From Macrobrachium rosenbergii (Eukaryota; Arthropoda; Malacostraca; Decapoda; Palaemonidae), in NCBI RefSeq assembly GCF_040412425.1, contig NC_089768.1, forward strand, positions 479,001-543,000: a DNA stretch of 64,000 nucleotides, given 5' to 3'. The notes beneath the pieces were generated by a model that worked only from the letters and a program-made list of their open reading frames with translations, had not been told where the DNA came from and made no database searches. Position 1 is the first letter of the stretch, and the number at the start of each line of letters is the position of its first letter. Both the position numbers and the translations under genes were made by a program. Positions 1 to 9,274 of the stretch are shown piece by piece.

Positions 1-200
1 TTTTGTTAGCAGATATCTGCGAAGGGAGCGGGTGAGTTAAATGGTTCTCTCATGTTAGACCTTGAGAAGATGGGGATATGTGCCATATAAATTTGTCCCA
101 GAATTTTAAGAGACTCAGAACCCATCAGCCCCTGAAGCCAGGTTCAAGTCCTCGATCCCTAGAGGACTTTGTCGGCAGCAATACAATTGAAGTGCTACTA

Positions 201-600
201 TGTCCTGTTTGAGTGCTGCAGTGCTACCTGAAGAGAACTCAACAACTCAGGTCTGAGTGTTGACGCCTCTTGTTAGCACTCACAAGGATACGAAAGAGGT
301 GTCTAAGAATACTATTTCCTCCTGGCCCTGTGAGACGATCAAGCAGGTATATGACTCATCCAGTGAGGAGGGTGAGTGTACAGTCTGAGTGAAATCCCAT
401 GAGGTCTAGGGCATCATCCCATCCTTGGCATTCAAAAGAACCTGCCAGTTCATCAGGTGATACTTGCGGGGGTGTGGTGGCGCCAGACCACAATCGCCTC
501 CTTTCACCTGAGGGACACTGGCCCCATGATCCTTGGACACTTTTTCCTTGGGTCTGTGGTGGTTGCTCAACAAGTTGTGTTGCTGACCCAGCTCCCTTTG
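201..600 (+). pseudogene. DIRS tyrosine recombinase, C-terminal half, decayed
   Basis: This is the catalytic part of a tyrosine recombinase, the enzyme that would integrate the circular DIRS cDNA. From 201 the reading is CPV-stop-VLQCYLKRTQQL, the usual 'CPVRAL..YL.RT' block ahead of the second catalytic cluster. After a frame change near 285 comes KEVSKNTISSW, and from about 390 VKSHEV-stop-GI, where families normally have the H-x-x-R signature; the arginine codon is now TAG. After another frame change near 455 comes TTIASFHLRD, where the nucleophilic tyrosine (normally FYLRD) is histidine. Catalytic Arg and Tyr are therefore both lost and at least two frameshifts and three stops are present. 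I am confident of the family and sure it is inactive. Confidence 0.72.
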
Positions 601-1139
601 GGACAAGCAGCGTCTCGTGTAAGGTATTCGGGTGGTGAGAGAGAGGCGAGGGAGTGACTGGTTCCCCCTCCTTTCTATTCCTTCCCCTCTGAAGGTCAGG
701 GTGCTAGGCTGTGTACAAAGTGGTCAGATGACCTTGCAAGTAAGGTATATGACTTGGCACCAGTCTCTTCATTTTATAATGCAGGGATGCAATGCAAGTC
801 CCCCTCCTCTCTTGACAAGGGGGGTGGAAGATAGACAGTGAAGCAAAGTCTTCAATATACATATACTGCACCTGTTTTAGTGCCTCTGGAGCATATATTG
901 CACAGTTCTGTCAGCCTAATTAAGTAATTTCAATACAATCCAATTACTTCATGGACCAAAGTCTAGCAGCTGCAACATTCCGTATGTTCAGCAAGGTGTG
1001 GGATCTCCCTTCCTATGCTCCTGAACAGACCAGGAACCTACCAGTCAGATCAGATTACCCAGGCTACCTCCCCAAAATGGTTAAGTCTCCTATGAAAAGA
1101 ATCAACGGCTGTACTTGTGCAGGAACCAATAAATTTTTG
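601..1139 (+). other. DIRS-D 3' noncoding tail
   Basis: No gene is supported. Small open frames here (for example 632-841 and 951-1145) show no recognisable motif and fall where a DIRS element has its tail between recombinase and terminal repeat. Confidence 0.4.
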
Positions 1140-1350
1140 AAGTAATTATACTTTTCCTAACATACAAACCTAAAGTTCTTTACATATATGACCCACCTCA
1201 GACTCTCTTCTATAATACTGAGCCGAAAGGCATTGCGGATTGCATGTCAAGGGGTGGGTGGGACTTTCGCCACCTGTCGGTAATTAACTATCTTGTCAAT
1301 AATAATGAATAAAGAAGTTCTGGTTTGCATCTTATGAAAAATACAAATTA
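1140..1350. repeat. Inverted terminal repeat / complementary region relic of DIRS-D
   Basis: The left side (1143-1180), containing CATACAAACCTAAAGTTCTT, is imperfectly complementary to 1312-1350, containing AAGTTCTGGTTTG and AAATACAAATTA. They enclose about 130 bp. The same geometry (internal complementary block just inside the right terminal repeat) is seen cleanly in the DIRS copies at 29.4, 35.9 and 45.4 kb. The assignment rests on position and geometry and is moderate. Confidence 0.45.
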
Positions 1351-1608
1351 CTTTGAAATCTGATATTATTCTTTTAATAAAGAAAACACCTTAATTCTTT
1401 GAAGAAGGTAGCAAAGCCCACCCACTGAATTTTGTCCCAGTTTCATATTTGGTAGGGAACGCAATTGCATAGCTGACAGGAAAACACCCATGGGTTAGTC
1501 TTATCGCCAAAACAAAAAAATTACAGGAAAAGAAGCTATAAATGATTCTTGCAAAATACTTTGGTGGTTCTAGTGAATAGGTTCTCTTAAATTCCTGATC
1601 AATTTACT
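1351..1608. other. No feature seen
   Basis: AT-rich sequence between the DIRS-D end and the foldback element. I recognise no gene, RNA or repeat boundary. Confidence 0.5.
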
Positions 1609-2008
1609 GTTCGGAAAGAATGAGAATTCCAGCTTCCTCTGGTTTAACATACAAAATACTGATGATGGCACCTAGAAAATGAACAATATGACATTCACAC
1701 ATTACAAAAGCATACAATAACAGAAAAGCAGAACGTACTTGAATGTGCACATGTACAGGCACAAATATGTGTTAAATCAATATACTGCACATACGAGGGC
1801 TGTCCCAACTTACGATGTATTCGTTAATGCTGGAAGCATAACCCCTTATATGGTGCAACTAAGGGATTCAGAGCCAGTGAAACAAGGTTTTTCGGCAACA
1901 CCTTTTTATCAAACCATCGGATAAAGATGAAAGTTGGCAAGTGTATATTTTATAACCCTACCTAATTTTTGCAAGTATTATTTAGTACCTAAGTTCAATA
2001 GTTTTGTT
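1609..2008 (+). repeat. Left arm of the foldback element
   Basis: Complementary to 3612-3760 plus 4105-4340. It includes a block at 1795-1812 (ACGAGGGCTGTCCCAACTTA) that is absent from the other arm, a small indel difference. The small frame at 1739-1924 is not treated as a gene. Confidence 0.7.
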
Positions 2009-3611
2009 ATCTATAGAGTAAAATGAAGTCACTGATGCTGGAACCAAGAAAATCACAAAAAGGATCCTAAAACTATTCATGACACAAACATAATATGGCA
2101 TCATGAGGCTCTGCCCATCCACCAGGTAGGCAGTAAGCAAGGTCCACCAACAGGATAATGGCCAGCAGGATATGGAATTGTCCCTGTGGTTGCAAGACTG
2201 CATTTGTGCTACAGCTTACCACTTTGTATACATGTGAGAAGACACATGGCAAGACTCACTTTAGCGTGAATAGGTAATTATTTCTATAGTGGGTAATAGT
2301 TAGTTGGCCACCCCAGAAGTGTGGGCAGGAGCTGTTAGACAATCCCCTCATTTTGAGGAGGAGAACAGGAAGTTGGACAATATCCATGGGAGCGTGGAAC
2401 CAGTCATCATTGACATTGCTAGCGATGATGAGGACGGGGATGATGACCTCTTCCTCGAGAGTGACGATGAGGACATTTTGTAAATAAACTATGTATAGTG
2501 TTAGATGTTTTATTTGTAAATCTAAAACATATTAAAACACTATGATTATAACATTATGTTCCTCAATCAAACTAATTTCAATATATTTTCCTTTCCATGC
2601 ATATCAATATAAATTGTTTTACATTTGATTGATATTAAGTAAGTAAATAATAGCTTGCTGTAAAAATCTCGACTCCTACCATTACCTTTTATTTGTAGCA
2701 AGTATACAAGCGCTGTTTAAGGTGCTGTATGATATAAATAAACAACAGAGAAAAATAGCAATGGGTTACATTAACTGAAATAAAACAATGGTGTTGACTT
2801 TACACCTCTAACAACTGAGGGAAATGAGGTATCATTGCTTCTCATTTGAATTCTAGTTTGGTGACCACTCCTGCCTTGCTGCAAATAGAAAGCTATAGTG
2901 TCGAAACCTGAGGTAAAACAAAACAGAATAGATGTATATCTAACAAATGAGCTATAGACTGGTTTATTATGTGGATGAATTACATACAATGAATTATTTG
3001 TAACGTAGAAACAAAAAAATATCAAGAAAATGGAAGACTTCCAAGCTAACAACTTAGTCCCAACAACTGCTGTGGAAGTTGTGATGAAACCTCCACAAAA
3101 CAGTAATATAATAATAATAGTAATAAAATTATTGAGAATGATAATGCAATCAAGGGAACGATGACAAATCCTGCTCGCCAACATTGATATCGCTGAAGCC
3201 TATGATGGGTACTAATATCCAAGGCCAACAGAAGAGAAGGTCTGCTCATTTCCCCCCAAATCCCCCATGTAAGCCGAGCTTTATCTGCCTTCTTACTGCG
3301 TCAGCAGGTGAAATGTGTAATGAGCAGGTACCTCTAAGATAAGTCATCTCCTACAGTTACCCCTGGTGAGAGGCGGCTCCACCCAATTGGACAGACCTTG
3401 TCTCTCTCGGCCTTGCTAATATCAATTAGTGAATATGTCATCGGTAAGTGGGCAGAGCCACAGGGGAGAGACATTTCCCCATATGTAAACTTTGCTTCAG
3501 AGTGGGTGGAGCCTCATGACGTCATAGGTAAACGTCACTATTGTGTTCAAAACCATTACCTACGATTTTGATGGCTCTGGCATAGGAAACACACTTTTAC
3601 TCTGATAAGTT
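2009..3611. other. Core of the foldback element, no intact gene
   Basis: Apart from the acidic tail, the core holds AT-rich sequence. A stretch at 2865-2910 with GTCGAAACCTGAGG recalls the GAAAC end of Penelope hammerhead motifs, but the 5' CUGANGA half is not convincing. Positions 3290-3540 are GC-richer, with a repeated phrase about 'gggcagagccacaggggagagac'. The minus-strand frame at 2771-3184 is hydrophobic with no family resemblance, so I do not call it. Confidence 0.4.
2322..2483 (+). pseudogene. Acidic C-terminal exon-like fragment
   Basis: A frame ending at the TAA just after 2480 reads HFEEENRKLDNIHGSVEP and then an Asp/Glu-rich stretch ending LESDDEDIL. It is preceded by TAGTTAG near 2303, which could act as a splice acceptor. 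Strongly acidic tails ending at a single stop, inside an element with terminal inverted repeats, suggest the last exon of a transposase or a captured host exon. I do not recognise the family and see no upstream exon. Low confidence that it was ever translated in this place. Confidence 0.3.
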
Positions 3612-4337
3612 CCAAAACTACTGAACTTGGGTACTTAATAATACTTGCAAAATTAGGTAGGGTTATAAAATATACACTTGCCAACTTTCATCTTTATCCG
3701 ATGCTTTCATAAAAAGGAAAGGTGTTGCCGAAGAACTGTTTCACTGACTCTGAATCCCATAGTAGTAGGTGTTTTATGTATGTAAGTATAATCACATACA
3801 AACACACACATCTATCTATCTATATATATAGATATAATGTATGTGTGATTATACATGCATACATAATTGTACCATATGCATGTATATCACACATATATGT
3901 GCGTGCGTGTGATTATACATACATTATCTATATATATTATATACATATATACAGTATGTGTGTCATTATTATACTTATATACAAACATACATATACTTAA
4001 ATTAAATTCTTAGAGTTTAAATAGCTTGTCTAATCCTTCGGGCCAGCCCTAGGAGAGTTAATATTAACTCAGTGGTCTGGTTAAACTAACGTTAAAAAAA
4101 AGTACCATATAAGGGGGTATGCTTCCAACATGAACGAATACATCTTAAGTTGCATCGTATGTGCAGTATATTGATTCAACACATATTCGTGCCTGTACAT
4201 GTGCACATTCAAACAAGTTCTGCTTTTCTGTGATTGTATGCTTTTATGTGTGAATGTCATATTGTTCATTTTCTAGGTGCCATCATCAGTATTTTGTGTG
4301 TTAAACCAGAGGGAGCTGGAATTCTCATTCTTTCCGA

Positions 4338-4340
<3 letters not shown>
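3612..4340 (-). repeat. Right arm of the foldback element, interrupted
   Basis: Matches the left arm in inverted orientation up to about 3765 and again from about 4105. The 340 bp between are foreign (microsatellite plus SINE 3' end). Removing them restores a continuous match, so the arm predates the SINE insertion. Confidence 0.7.
3766..4104 (+). mobile_element. SINE 3' fragment plus TA/GT-rich repeat inserted in the right arm
   Basis: Positions 4030-4090 match the 3' end of the window's SINE family (TCTAATCCTTCGGGCCAGCC ... CAGTGGTCTGGTTAAACTAA) followed by an A-run. Upstream, 3770-3990 is degenerate TATG/ATAC-rich repeat. The insertion splits the foldback arm. Only the tail of the SINE is present, as expected for 5'-truncated reverse transcription. 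Confidence 0.6.

Positions 4341-4345
<5 letters not shown>

Positions 4346-4432
<87 letters not shown>
4346..4432 (+). repeat. (GA)n microsatellite
   Basis: About 43 uninterrupted GA units directly outside the foldback element. It generates Arg-Glu and Ser-Leu repeat frames on both strands that are not proteins. Confidence 0.95.
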
Positions 4433-4436
<4 letters not shown>

Positions 4437-5766
4437 ATGCAACGACCACGCAAAATCTAAATAAACAATGCATACATACATGGCACTTCTTTGCTATTCT
4501 GGCCGTTTTCTGATCCACAAAACATCTTGCTACGATTACAAATTCTGAGTAGTATGAAACAACTAAGACTCCATGCACTACAAAAACTACGGTAAATTAG
4601 GTTCTACAGCAAACCAAGGACTGATGTCCCGTTTTTGCCGCCATTAGTCAAGAGACTGCAAAGGAATGAACAAAATCCAACACGAGGAATATGTCAGTCT
4701 GCAGCAGTCTGACTGACAAGTTCAGACTTCCCAATTCAAACTTGCCACATCAACAATCAATGAGAGCTGCGCCAAAGCGCGTGCCCTTTTCGGCCAAAGG
4801 CTATTTCTGTACTGACGTTCAGAGTCTCGCGGCTCAGCGGCTGCTGCCTGGCAGTGGCGGGGAGGGAGGGAGGGAGGCAGTCTTGCACACGTGTGGCGTT
4901 GTGGAGGGTGTGGTGATACCAGTTAGTGATTTAAAATCTAACGATAACTACCGACGGCCGTATGTATGTATTCGGGAGGGAATCCACACGTCACCAGTAA
5001 TGCTTCACTCAGGGACTGCTAAAAACTGATATCTCATTTTTTCATTGGTGGAAAATCACGGTAAAACCCGACGAACAGCGATCTCAAATAAAATGTAGAC
5101 AGATGATTGCAAAAACACAGGAGAAAGAGAAACGGCCGTGAAATTCCATATAGCATTGCTTTAAATAATAAGCGCAATGCTAATGATACTAGAATCACCT
5201 GCAGATGCAATGCAGTTTTCCTGGTACATAAGGTATTCATAAGCCTCAGAAAATAAAGGAAAACGAAGTCTTTGCAAGCGATTAATCGATACAACCAATT
5301 TCACAGCGATGTGAGCCAGCAACAATGGCATCTGCATTAAAAACACAATCGAAATGATCGTCAAATGAAAACCAACATAATTTGACCTGTAAGATGAAAA
5401 ACGAAGAAAATGTTCCAGTATTGAGCACTCTTCCACCTAATGTACAGCTAATTTCACAACGATCACCTACTGATTTTGTGATTCTTCCTAATCCTTTTAT
5501 GGATATAACCGGGTTAACACAGCAAGGAATCATTATCATGCTTTTACATTCAAATCGGAAACCCCGGAGCGAAAAGAAGGACGTAGCGTGCATGAAGAAT
5601 TACACCTTCTCTCATCAAGTTCTGCCGAACAGTAAATGAAATCTGTAGAGCAACTGTGAGGTCAACACACTATCACCAATCAGACTGCTAGTCTGATAAG
5701 TTGCGTGTTCCAACAACTAATTATTACATTGAACAGTGAACACGACACATAACCTATTGACTTTGT

Positions 5767-5770
<4 letters not shown>
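4433..5770. other. No gene recognised; contains a CpG-rich patch
   Basis: Several overlapping open frames of 80-110 codons occur (4691-5029 plus; 5034-5593 minus) but none shows a motif, and the frames conflict. The GC-rich patch at 4715-4965 is listed separately. Confidence 0.45.
4715..4965. promoter_or_regulatory. CpG-rich patch, possible promoter or 5' exon
   Basis: In an otherwise AT-rich window this block contains clustered CpG (AAAGCGCGTGCCC, GTCTCGCGGCTCAGCGG) and a G-rich (GGGA)n run at 4860-4880. It is not part of any repeat I can identify here. Such an island can mark the promoter or first exon of a host gene outside the window. There is no TATA box or definite initiator I would rely on. 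Confidence 0.22.

Positions 5771-5814
<44 letters not shown>
5771..5814 (+). repeat. (GA)n microsatellite
   Basis: About 22 GA units. Confidence 0.95.
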
Positions 5815-5817
<3 letters not shown>

Positions 5818-6118
5818 AAACGATCGGAGTGGACGGGTTTTAAACGTGTTTGGTTGTGAGAGGGGGTGATTTTTGTCATTTCTGACATGATCAAGGCCAG
5901 CTGGCAACGGGATCGATAAAACTGGCCGATGAGGTCTGGAGGGACAATTACGGTTCCAAAAGGACAGCCAAACGAGCATTCCAAAGGTTTGCCTCGTTCA
6001 GAACTGACTGTGTCTTCGCCAGACTCATGGACCATAAATTTCATATACCGCGGGAACTCACTCAAATAGTTTGAAATGGCAGTTTAGTGAGTGGATAAAG
6101 GACTCTAGGCTTCCTTCG
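5815..6118. other. No feature seen
   Basis: Unique-looking sequence between two microsatellites; no coding or repeat signal recognised. Confidence 0.45.
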
Positions 6119-6120
6119 TG

Positions 6121-6234
<114 letters not shown>

Positions 6235-6440
6235 ATACAGTATATACACTACTCCCATATAAAACTGGTTAAGGATGGGAATGGAGTAGTTTTATGCAAC
6301 GAGGATAAGATAAAGAAGAGGTGGAAAGAATATTATGAAAACCCGTTAAATGAAGAAAATCGTAGAACATTCTTTGAAGATGGATTCCAGACCCTTGGTG
6401 TGACACACTATTAGCAGGAAGGGAGTAAAGACGGCACTAA

Positions 6441-6715
6441 GTTAAGTATACTTTAGTTTTACCAGACCACTGAGCTGATTAACAGCTCTCCTAGGGCTGG
6501 CCTGAAGGATTAGACTTATTTATTTAACGTGGCTAAGTACCAATTGGTTACATAGCAACGGAACCTACAGCTTATTGTGGAATCCGAACCACATTATACC
6601 GAGGAATGAATTTCTGTCACCAGAAGTAAATTCCTCTAACTCTTCATTAGCCGGGCCGGAGAGTCGAACTCGGGCCTAGCGAGTGCCAGGCCACGGCTCT
6701 ACCAACTCGCCCAAC
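6441..6715 (-). mobile_element. tRNA-derived SINE with 13-bp target duplication
   Basis: Read on the minus strand, the SINE begins at the tRNA-like head (GGGCGAGTTGGTAGAG as A-box region and GAGTTCGACTC as B-box-like sequence). It continues through the conserved body (GGATTCCACAATAAGC, GTAACCAATTGGT, CAGCCCTAGGAGAGC) and ends at CTGGTAAAACTAAAG. It is flanked by AAGACGGCACTAA at 6428-6440 and again at 6716-6728. Those 13 bp fall within the RTE reading frame, so this SINE inserted into the LINE. Confidence 0.85.
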
Positions 6716-6898
6716 AAGACGGCACTAAAGAAGATGAAAAATGGTAAAGCAATAAGACCAGATGGAATTCCTGAGCCTGGGAGAAGAAGGAACAGACATG
6801 CTGTGGGACCTAGCAGAGAAAACATACAGTCGGGAAAAGATATTATATAGGGAGAAAGCTTTATTGTGCCTATTTATAAGGAGAAGAGTGAAGAGTAA

Positions 6899-7165
6899 AG
6901 TAAGTATATCTTAGTTTAACCAGACCACTGAGCTGATTAACAGCTCTCCTAGGGCTGGCCCGAAGGATTAGACTTATTTTACGTGGCTAAGAACCAATTG
7001 GTTACCTAGCAACGGGACCTACAGCTTATTGTGGAATCCGAACCACATTATACCGAGAAATGAATTTCTATCACCAAAAACAAATTTCTCTTGTTCTTCA
7101 CTGGCTGCTCAGAGATTCGAACTCGCGACCATCGGAATGGTAGCTGAGAACGGAACCCGCTCACC
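6899..7165 (-). mobile_element. tRNA-derived SINE, second copy in the same LINE
   Basis: Same family and orientation as the copy at 6441. The body is well conserved, and the tRNA-like head at 7090-7150 differs more. Flanks AGTGAAGA (about 6886) and GGTGAAGA (about 7180) may be a decayed target duplication. RTE codons normally found between the flanking LINE parts are missing, so a deletion accompanied or followed insertion. Confidence 0.75.
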
Positions 7166-8336
7166 CACCGAAGAACTAGAAGGGTGAAGAACAGTTTGGT
7201 TTCATGACAGGAAGAGGAACGACAGATGCGGTGTTTGTCCTCCGACAGATGATGGAAAAACACTGAGAAAAGCAGAAAGGACTTCACACAGTATTCGTAG
7301 ATCTGGAAAAGGTATATGATAGAGTCCCACCCCAAGAGGTTTGGAGGTGTAGCCGAGTAAAGGGAACACCAGAGAAGTATGTGAGGTTGGTCCAAGATAT
7401 GTATGAAGGAGCAAAAACGCAGGTTAGACGCAGTGTTGGGTTAACTGAAGGGATACCACTAAGAGTTGGTTTACATCAGGGATCTGCTTTAAGTCCATAT
7501 CTTTTTGACCTGACAATGGACGTGCTGTCTCAAGGAACCCTGGTGCATGTTGTTTGCTGATGACATTGCGTTATGCAGCACCAACAGAGGGGTAGTGGAG
7601 TCAAAACTAGAGCAATGGAGGAATGTACTGTAAAACAGAGGTTTAAAGATCAGTAGGAAGAAGACTGAATACCTACGTTTTAATGAAGATCAAGACTCTG
7701 AGATTAGTATGGAAGGGACAAGGTTGAACCGTGTAGAAAAATTTAAGTATCTTGGTTCAACAGTGGCTGGTGATGGAAATTTGGATGTAGAAACGACACA
7801 CAGAGTGCAGGCTGGGTGGATGAATTTGAGAAAGATGTCAGGTGTCTTGTGCGACAGCAGAATCAATATAAAGGTTAAAGGAAGATTGTATAAGACAATA
7901 GTGAGACAAGCTTTGACATATGGAGCAGAAACATGGCCGGTAAAGAGAGTGCAAGAGAAGAAATTGGATGCGGCAGAGATGAAAATGCTCAGGTGGATGT
8001 GTGGAGTAACAAAAATGGACAGGATAAAAAATGAAAGAATAAGAGGAACTACTAAAGTCGTAGAACTATCAAAGAAGGCCCAGGAAAGAAGGCTGCAGTG
8101 GTATGGCCATGTGATGAGAAGGGATGAGACATATGTAGGGAGGAGAGTGATGCAGATGGAGGTGCCTCCTGGTGGGAGAGCAAGAGGAAGACCAAAGCAA
8201 AGGTGGATGGATGTAGTCACAGAACACCTGAGACACAAACAATTGTCAGAAGACGATGTGTCTGACCGAGCCAGGTGAAGGAAAGCTGCCAGAAACATCG
8301 ACCCCCACTGGGAAGTGGGAAAAGTTGCAGAGAAAG

Positions 8337-8337
8337 A

Positions 8338-8414
<77 letters not shown>

Positions 8415-8476
8415 TACCTACCTATTTATCTATATATATAATGTATATATATAGATATAGATACATATCTATATAT

Positions 8477-8509
<33 letters not shown>

Positions 8510-8520
8510 CAGATAGATAA
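8337..8520 (+). repeat. (AT)n and (GATA)n microsatellites
   Basis: (AT)n at 8340-8411, degenerate TATC/TATA to 8478, then (GATA)n at about 8480-8518. They follow the LINE 3' end directly and probably grew from its terminal repeat. Confidence 0.92.
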
Positions 8521-8582
8521 TAGGAACAGTATGACCAGCAGAAACTTCAGCATTTTCAGTTACAAATTTATTTATTCCCATC

Positions 8583-8618
8583 ACCTACATTTCGGGATAC
8601 AAGTCCCATCTTCAGGGC
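8583..8618 (-). ncRNA. Hammerhead ribozyme motif of a Penelope-like element
   Basis: On the minus strand the sequence reads CTGAAGA, then a stem GGGA-loop-TCCC, then GAAAT and GTAGG. This matches the hammerhead core CUGANGA, helix II, GAAA. Penelope-like retroelements are known to carry such hammerheads in their terminal regions. The cleavage triplet and helix I/III pairing are not confirmed by eye, so activity is unknown. Confidence 0.6.
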
Positions 8619-8694
8619 TAAAAACAGGAAAAAATGAAAATTCCATACATCAGGAATCAGACTAACTTGGAGCACAAAAGTAAATTATTCTGAA

Positions 8695-8696
<2 letters not shown>

Positions 8697-8750
<54 letters not shown>
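8697..8750 (+). repeat. (ATA)n microsatellite
   Basis: About 18 ATA units. Confidence 0.95.
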
Positions 8751-8751
<1 letters not shown>

Positions 8752-9274
8752 TACATCAATGAACTTTAAATTTTAGATGAAAGCAAAATGGCAAGTAATT
8801 AAATGTGAAATTAACATCAAAGAACAAGGCTACTAAGCATAATGACACTTTGAGGAGAAAAAATAAAAAAACCAGAATATTAACAAAAAACAAAACCACA
8901 AGGGAACATCTGAGAAAATGACATGATTCCCAAAGACAGAAGGAAAAAAGTATTTAACATTAATCCTAACAAGCACAAATTTCTATATATAATTACAAAA
9001 AATAAAAAAGCAAAAAACGTCAAGACTAGAACTCACCGACGCAGAAGCATGTCAAAGACTAAATAAATTATCATCTATTTTTTGACACTAGGGAAGGCAA
9101 ACACAAGAGGTGAGAAGGTAGAATGGACGGATTGTCTATTAGGCAATGCTTAATTTTACTGCAGTTGAATGGTTGTTTGTTGATGGTTGGTGATAACTGT
9201 TTGATGAAGTGGGACTCGAGAATGGGTAATGACCGGTTGTCTATTGCTCGAGATAGGATTTTGAAATCACTGTA

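Larger units (their letters stand above)
1..1350 (+). mobile_element. DIRS retrotransposon remnant (family D), 3' part
   Basis: The left edge lies outside the window. Positions 201-600 encode, with stops and frame changes, the C-terminal half of a DIRS-type tyrosine recombinase. They are followed by about 500 bp of noncoding tail and an inverted-repeat block at 1140-1350 that looks like the internal complementary region plus right terminal repeat. The order recombinase, tail, inverted repeat is that of a DIRS 3' end. RT, RNase H and gag are not visible. The nucleotide sequence does not resemble the other DIRS copies here (21.8, 35.4, 45.1 and 52.3 kb), so I call it a fourth family. The right border at about 1350 is an estimate. 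Confidence 0.6.
1609..4340. mobile_element. Foldback/TIR DNA element with ~400 bp inverted arms
   Basis: Positions 1609-2008 reappear in reverse complement at 3612-4340, with an interruption in the second arm. The outer ends are TTCGGAAAGAATGAGAATTC on the left and its complement on the right. About 1.6 kb of unique sequence lies between the arms. Long imperfect inverted repeats around a core are typical of foldback DNA transposons or TIR elements. No transposase is readable; the only coding-like piece is an acidic C-terminal tail at 2322-2483. Arms differ by scattered substitutions and short indels, so the insertion is old. The superfamily is not assigned, and a target-site duplication is not clear by eye. 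Confidence 0.65.
6260..8278 (+). pseudogene. RTE LINE reverse transcriptase, interrupted
   Basis: The enzyme would copy LINE RNA at a nicked target. The first part reads KKRWKEYYENPLNEEN, the typical linker upstream of RT. After the second SINE comes a finger motif FGFMTGRGTTDAVFVLRQMM near 7198, then VFVDLEKVYDRVP near 7292 (catalytic Asp block), then GLHQGSALSPYLFDL near 7470, and [12 protein letters not shown] near 7540 with the FADD catalytic pair intact. From 7709 to 8278 an uninterrupted 189-codon frame carries the C-terminal domain (EKFKYLGSTVAGDGNLD ... YGAETW ... LRWMCGVT ... GRPKQRWMD). Frame changes occur between these blocks, so it is not functional, although the last third is still open. 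Confidence 0.72.
6255..8335 (+). mobile_element. RTE-type non-LTR retrotransposon (LINE), 5'-truncated
   Basis: Translated pieces in order resemble an RTE-type LINE polyprotein: a region before the RT (6260-6412), the RT core (7190-7700) and a long C-terminal domain (7709-8278). The 5' endonuclease is missing, so the copy is 5'-truncated. The 3' end runs directly into an AT microsatellite at 8337, which suits RTE elements because many end in short tandem repeats rather than poly(A). Two SINEs interrupt it (6441-6715 and about 6899-7165), and around the second some RT codons are missing. Confidence 0.72.
8521..9270 (-). mobile_element. Probable Penelope-like element 3' tail
   Basis: The only diagnostic part is the hammerhead-like motif at 8583-8618 on the minus strand, in the form found in Penelope-like elements. 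The remaining sequence is A/T-rich with an (ATA)n tract at 8697-8750 and has no readable RT or GIY-YIG domain. The extent of the element toward 9270 is a guess. Confidence 0.4.

Noticed and set aside
2865..2910. A fourth hammerhead ribozyme
   Set aside because: GTCGAAACCTGAGG fits the 3' half, but no CUGANGA half or good helix II precedes it.
2771..3184. 137-codon hydrophobic minus-strand frame as a membrane protein
   Set aside because: Lies inside the foldback element core, composition reflects A/T-rich sequence, and no family resemblance.
4234..4578. Arg-Glu and Ser-Leu repeat frames on both strands
   Set aside because: Produced by the (GA)n tract; the same holds at 5680-6065, 10826-11266 and 61459-61656.
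6641..6715. tRNA gene (minus strand)
   Set aside because: The tRNA-like head belongs to the SINE: no complete cloverleaf, and it is joined to the SINE body with target duplications. The same applies at 52630-52701.
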